Assembly (NCBI GenBank): GCA_900771325.1
Contig: CAAGNN010000023.1
Span: 1 to 33,019, forward strand
Direction of reading: 5' to 3'
Source: Kiritimatiellia bacterium
Lineage (GTDB): Bacteria; Verrucomicrobiota; Kiritimatiellia; RFP12; DVOR01
DNA: 33,019 nt
A model generated the notes under the pieces. It was not told where the DNA came from and did not search any database. It worked only from the letters and a program-made list of their open reading frames with translations. Below are positions 29,399 through 33,019 of the stretch, piece by piece; within the stretch, counting starts at the first letter, position 1; each line of letters opens with the position of its first letter. A program made the position numbers and the translations under genes.

Positions 29399-32300
29399 CT
29401 AGCGCGCGAGCTCGGCCTCGACCTCCTTCAGGTCGCGCGTGTCGCAGGGGGTGACGCGGGCACCGAGGGCGGACTTGAGCTTGGCGAGCGCCTGCTGGGC
29501 GGCAGCCTTGTCGCCGGCGCTGAGGGCGAGCCAGATGTCGACGAAGCCAACGCGCGGGTCGGGCTGGAGGTTGGCCTCGGCGGCCAACTCGCGGGCCTTG
29601 TTGAGGGCGGTCTTGGCCTTGGCCGCTTCGCCGCCGCGGACGAGGGCGAGAGCGTAGGTGGCCCAGGAGGCGTAGTTCTTGGCCTCGAGCTGGACGCAGC
29701 GCAGGGCGATCTCCTTGGCCTTCTCGGCCTGACCCACGCGGATGAGGGCCTCGGCGTAGTTGTTGAGCAGGTTGGCGGAGGGCGACTCGGAGCCCTCGAC
29801 GGCCACGCGGAAGTACTTGACCGCGGCCGCGGCCTCGCCGTCTTCCAGACGCTGCGAGCCGACGATGAAGTTGGCGTAGGGGTGGCGCGTGTCCTCGCGG
29901 AGGAGGGCCAGCGCGTCGGCTTCGGCGGCCGGGCGATCCTCCAGACGGCGGTCGAACTCCAGAATGAGCTCGAGCAGGCCGCGGACATTGGGGCGGATAG
30001 CGTAAGCACGGCGGTATTGGCGCCGGGCATCTTCCCAGAGCTGGACGGCGCGCTTGGCGGCATCCTCGCGCGCAACCTCGGAGGGCAGGCGCGTGGCATC
30101 GTGCGAGAGGTTCTCGCTCTCCTGGGCGTGGAACTGCGCCAGGCGGCCTTCGAGGACGTGCTGGAAGTAGAGGTCGCGGCCCTGGGCGGTGCGGCGGATG
30201 TTCTGAAGGATGAAGCCCGAGGCGCGAGAGATATTGTCTGGCTTGCCCTTCTCAATCTCGAGCATCCCGAGCATCGCCCAACCAACGGCGGAATCCTTAT
30301 GGTTGGTGGTGTAGCGGCCGATGGCGAGGCTGGCGCCCTCCAGGTCACCCATCGCCATCAGATAGGCGGTTCGGTCGATATCCAGGGAGTCCTGGTCGGC
30401 ACCGGCCTCCTCAGCCTTGGCGAGCCACTGACCGGCTTCGGCGGTCTTGCCCTGCTGAATGGCCAAACGTGCCAGGCCACGGAGGGCCTCGACATTCTTG
30501 GGGTTGATCTGCACGGCGGCGTGATAGTTCTCGATGGAGCGCTCGGTCTGCCCTTGCAGTTCGTAGACTGCGGCCACGACGGCGCGCACGGCGCCATTGC
30601 GCGGGTCGGTGGGGGCCAGCCCGTTCTGGGCATTACGCAGGCCGGCGAGGACCGACTCGGGGGCGCTGCTGACGGCCCACTCCCAGCCCATCTGGACAAA
30701 GAGGTCGTAGTTGCGGATGTAGCCGTAGTAGCGGCCAACAGCGCTGAGGTCGTACTTGCGGGCGGCCTTGGCACGGGCCGTGATGAAGTCCTGGAAGGCC
30801 TTGTTGATTTCCACGCGGCGCTCGGCCAACTGGCCGCGGCGGACGGACATATCGTAGAGGTTAAGGAGAGCCGAGATGTTGCTCTTGTCGGTCTTCCAGG
30901 CGTAGAAGTAGCAGTCGGCGGCCTCTTCGGCGCGCTGCTGGTCGTCGAGGTAGGTGCCTAGGTTGTTGGAGACGAAGGCGATGTGGTGGCGGATGGCGCT
31001 GTGCGCGGAGGCGCTGAGGTCATACCACGGCAAAGCCTCGGTGGCGAGGGTCTCGCGCCAGGCCTCGCGCAGGGCCAAGTTGGCCGGGAGCGGGTCGGCG
31101 GCGGCCGCGCCCTCGACCGGCGCTCCGAGGTAGAGCGTGCCGTAGGGGAAGGGGCGCAGCTTGGCGGCGTACCAGACGTCGGCCAAATCGTAGGCTGCGG
31201 CGATCTCGGCGGCATTGTGCTGGGAGACGAAGAAGTCCTGCACGAAGGTGATGAAGTTGTAGTCGAGCAAGTGGGTCAAACGCAGGCGGTCCGCGTCGCC
31301 CAAGAGCGGGTCGGAGAGGAGGCGCTGGCGCAGGTCATCGAGGTAAGCCTTATCTTGCGCGCGGCTGATGGAGAAAAGCGTGATAGGCTGGCCGCGCCGC
31401 TGCGCTTCCAGGAGCAGGTGATCATCAATCCAGCTGGTGCCCAGCACATAGACGTGGCCGGAGGCGGGTGTCTTCGGCTCGGCGGCGAGGGAGGCGACGG
31501 CCTCGGCGGCGAAGCGCTGAGTCATACCGCGGTCGAGCGCGGCGAAGCGGCGGGTCTGCACGCCTAGGGTGACGGCCACGACGATTGCGCTCACCGGTAG
31601 CAGGAAGATGGCGCCCACGCGCATCGCCGTAACGTGCGCGGGGATGTGACGGCGATCACGCTCCTCGTAGATATTCGGGTTCTTGGCAAAGAGCTGAATG
31701 CCCCACCCTGCGAGCATCATCACCCCGGCCACGGCCGTCACCCACGCCGTCGCGAGCGGCACTTCGCCCTGCGCCAGCCAGTAGAAGATCGGCAACGGCA
31801 GCTTACCGCCCAGCCCCCAGAAGAGGCCAAAGCCCGCGAAGGAGAGCACCACGGCCGTGAAGAGCAAGCCCCACGCGCGGCCATTGTTCAGCAACTGGCG
31901 CGCGGTAATCCACGCCAAGAGCGGCCAAAGCACCCCGCCGGCCACGATGAAGAGCCACGGGCGGCCCACAATCATCCCCGAGAACACTCCCATATGCACG
32001 CGCAACACCGAGAGTTCGGTCTGCACCACCCCTTCCAGCGTCAACACTCCGCACAGCCGCATCGCGTTCCACACCACCATTCCGGCCACGCCCACCACCA
32101 ACGCAATAAACCACAGCGGCAGGTTCCGCGCGCTATGATCCCACAGCCGCCACTCCATCGCCAGCGCCCGCAGGAAGAAGAGCGGCAGCAGCAACAGCAC
32201 CCACGGCGACTCCACCACCGCCACGCCCAGCACCAACGCAAAGAGCGCCATCGCGTGCCGATGCCCCCCGCCCATCACATAGCGGTTCTGCAGCATCACG

Positions 32301-32806
32301 CAGAGCATCAGCCACGCCAGGCTCCACGTCCCCACCATCAACCCCGAGGCCGCGTAGAGCCCCGGCAGCGAAAAGAGCAGCGCCCCGCACGCCACGTGCG
32401 CCGTCGCGCACGGCACCCACCCGCTCGGCCCGGCCACCGAGTCCTCGTTCATCGCATCGTGCACCCAAAAGCGCACCACTTGCCACGTGCACGCCAGCAG
32501 CACCCCCATCACGCACGCGCCCAGCCCATTCAAGGCCAACATACTCGGCGCCGGCCCCAGGCAGAGCGAGACCGTCTGCCAAAGCAGCGGATAGGCCGCG
32601 CGGTCCACCGCCGATGCCCCCGAGAAGGCCGCCAACGTCCGCACGTGCTCCCCGGGCAAGGCGAAGTCCCCGGCAAAGTGCCAGCCCACCAGCGCGGCAA
32701 TCACGCCCCACGCCAGCGCCTGCAATGCCCAAAGCAACCGCCGGCGCCACGTCGGCGCATCCGGGAAAGGCCGCGAACAGAAGAAGTCCAAGAGAGTTGT
32801 CAGCAT
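29399..32806 (-). CDS. Large inner-membrane protein with C-terminal TPR repeats
   Basis: 1135 aa. The N-terminal 420 residues or so carry about ten hydrophobic helices (such as LLWALQALAWGVIAALVGW, MALFALVLGVAVVESPWVLLLLPLFFL and GLLFTAVVLSFAGFGLFWGLGG); the rest (about 440-1135) is soluble and helical with several tetratricopeptide units, for example AVRAVVAAVYELQGQTERSIENYHAAVQINPKN, ALRGLARLAIQQGKTAEAGQWLAKAEEAG and LLNNYAEALIRVGQAEKAKEIALRCVQLE. The architecture resembles GT-C-like membrane proteins joined to TPRs, but I see no catalytic motif that proves a glycosyltransferase. GGAG lies 5 nt before the ATG. It shares an operon with xseA. Role unknown; a scaffold for protein interactions at the membrane is plausible. 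Confidence 0.85.
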   Translation of the reverse strand: MLTTLLDFFCSRPFPDAPTWRRRLLWALQALAWGVIAALVGWHFAGDFALPGEHVRTLAAFSGASAVDRAAYPLLWQTVSLCLGPAPSMLALNGLGACVMGVLLACTWQVVRFWVHDAMNEDSVAGPSGWVPCATAHVACGALLFSLPGLYAASGLMVGTWSLAWLMLCVMLQNRYVMGGGHRHAMALFALVLGVAVVESPWVLLLLPLFFLRALAMEWRLWDHSARNLPLWFIALVVGVAGMVVWNAMRLCGVLTLEGVVQTELSVLRVHMGVFSGMIVGRPWLFIVAGGVLWPLLAWITARQLLNNGRAWGLLFTAVVLSFAGFGLFWGLGGKLPLPIFYWLAQGEVPLATAWVTAVAGVMMLAGWGIQLFAKNPNIYEERDRRHIPAHVTAMRVGAIFLLPVSAIVVAVTLGVQTRRFAALDRGMTQRFAAEAVASLAAEPKTPASGHVYVLGTSWIDDHLLLEAQRRGQPITLFSISRAQDKAYLDDLRQRLLSDPLLGDADRLRLTHLLDYNFITFVQDFFVSQHNAAEIAAAYDLADVWYAAKLRPFPYGTLYLGAPVEGAAAADPLPANLALREAWRETLATEALPWYDLSASAHSAIRHHIAFVSNNLGTYLDDQQRAEEAADCYFYAWKTDKSNISALLNLYDMSVRRGQLAERRVEINKAFQDFITARAKAARKYDLSAVGRYYGYIRNYDLFVQMGWEWAVSSAPESVLAGLRNAQNGLAPTDPRNGAVRAVVAAVYELQGQTERSIENYHAAVQINPKNVEALRGLARLAIQQGKTAEAGQWLAKAEEAGADQDSLDIDRTAYLMAMGDLEGASLAIGRYTTNHKDSAVGWAMLGMLEIEKGKPDNISRASGFILQNIRRTAQGRDLYFQHVLEGRLAQFHAQESENLSHDATRLPSEVAREDAAKRAVQLWEDARRQYRRAYAIRPNVRGLLELILEFDRRLEDRPAAEADALALLREDTRHPYANFIVGSQRLEDGEAAAAVKYFRVAVEGSESPSANLLNNYAEALIRVGQAEKAKEIALRCVQLEAKNYASWATYALALVRGGEAAKAKTALNKARELAAEANLQPDPRVGFVDIWLALSAGDKAAAQQALAKLKSALGARVTPCDTRDLKEVEAELAR

Positions 32807-32840
32807 AAATACTCCGATACGCTTTTAGAAACTGCCGCCT

Positions 32841-32851
32841 AGTGTAGCACA
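32841..32851 (-). promoter_or_regulatory. Promoter of the TPR-xseA operon (TGTGC-TACACT)
   Basis: On the minus strand TGTGC is joined to TACACT, ending 34 nt before the ATG at 32806. It follows the same extended -10 layout as the other operons. No clear -35 is seen. Repeat array F begins about 50 bp further upstream. Confidence 0.63.
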
Positions 32852-32900
32852 TTTTCCTTGCGCGCGCTTACGCGCGTCTATTTATGGCCCCCTGCCCCGC

Positions 32901-33003
32901 AACCCGGGGCGGGTCGGGGGTCAACCCGGGGCGGGTCGGGGGTCAACCCGGGGCGGGTCGGGGGTCAACCCGGGGCGGGTCGGTCTCGAACCCGGGGCGA
33001 ATG
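32901..33003 (+). repeat. 22-bp repeat array F (four to five units)
   Basis: Cores at 32909, 32931, 32953, 32975 and 32997, mostly with the GGGGGTC variable part, as in array A and in the same orientation. Located upstream of the TPR-xseA promoter. It decays after 33000; the last 16 bases of the window are not repeat. Confidence 0.93.
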
Positions 33004-33019
33004 CAAAACGGCCCCGGCC

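Noticed and set aside
29285..30961. Plus-strand open frame of 558 codons
   Set aside because: Antisense to the TPR gene, which has clear TPR units, a promoter and a ribosome binding site. The antisense product is low complexity.

Overview
The window is high-GC, gene-dense bacterial chromosome from a diderm (Gram-negative-type) cell: it carries lpxD (lipid A synthesis), a MlaE/MlaF/MCE lipid transporter and several secreted proteins. The fused murC-murB gene, an rpsP-trmD-rplS cluster with no rimM, and large secreted or membrane proteins of little-known type fit the PVC superphylum (Verrucomicrobiota, Kiritimatiellota or Lentisphaerota-like). That placement is an inference; there is no rRNA here to settle it.

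Layout. 1-358: a 22-bp repeat array and two heptamer repeats in front of a plus-strand operon yicC - small unknown gene - murCB (359-3908). This converges, with only 16 nt between stop codons, on a minus-strand operon: a large DUF3857/transglutaminase-like exported protein, then tsaD, then a comM-like AAA+ gene (10359 down to 3925). A 397-nt gap holds a long near-perfect hairpin. Then come the minus-strand rpsP-trmD-rplS operon (12076-10757), a SpoU-family RNA methyltransferase (13058-12252), a second repeat array with a likely terminator, and a four-gene minus-strand operon coding for a Trp-rich exported repeat protein, a MlaE permease, a MlaF ATPase and an MCE (MlaD-like) protein (17288-13376). 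A lone minus-strand gene for a shortened GH95-like exported protein follows (18961-17504). From 19278 to 27595 an eight-gene plus-strand operon runs psd - pssA - aconitase - unknown Arg/Glu-rich protein - lpxD - 40-residue membrane ORF - aroC - TatD-like hydrolase. It converges on a minus-strand pair, a 1135-aa membrane TPR protein followed by xseA (32806-28030).

Functionally the window is housekeeping with a strong envelope theme: peptidoglycan precursors (murCB), phospholipids (psd, pssA), lipid A (lpxD) and inter-membrane lipid movement (mlaE/F/D). Translation and tRNA modification (rpsP, rplS, trmD, tsaD, SpoU methylase) form the second theme.

The most unusual material is between the genes. 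Six arrays of a 22-bp tandem repeat (15-bp core AACCCGGGGCGGGTC or its C-to-T variant, plus 7 variable bases) sit at operon boundaries, in either orientation. Seven of the eight recognisable operon starts share an extended -10 promoter, TGTG(C/G) directly followed by TANNNT, and in four cases the -10 is so close to the ATG that the mRNA should be leaderless or nearly so. A block of about 180 bp containing repeat units, this promoter and a signal-peptide coding region is duplicated in front of two adjacent unrelated genes.
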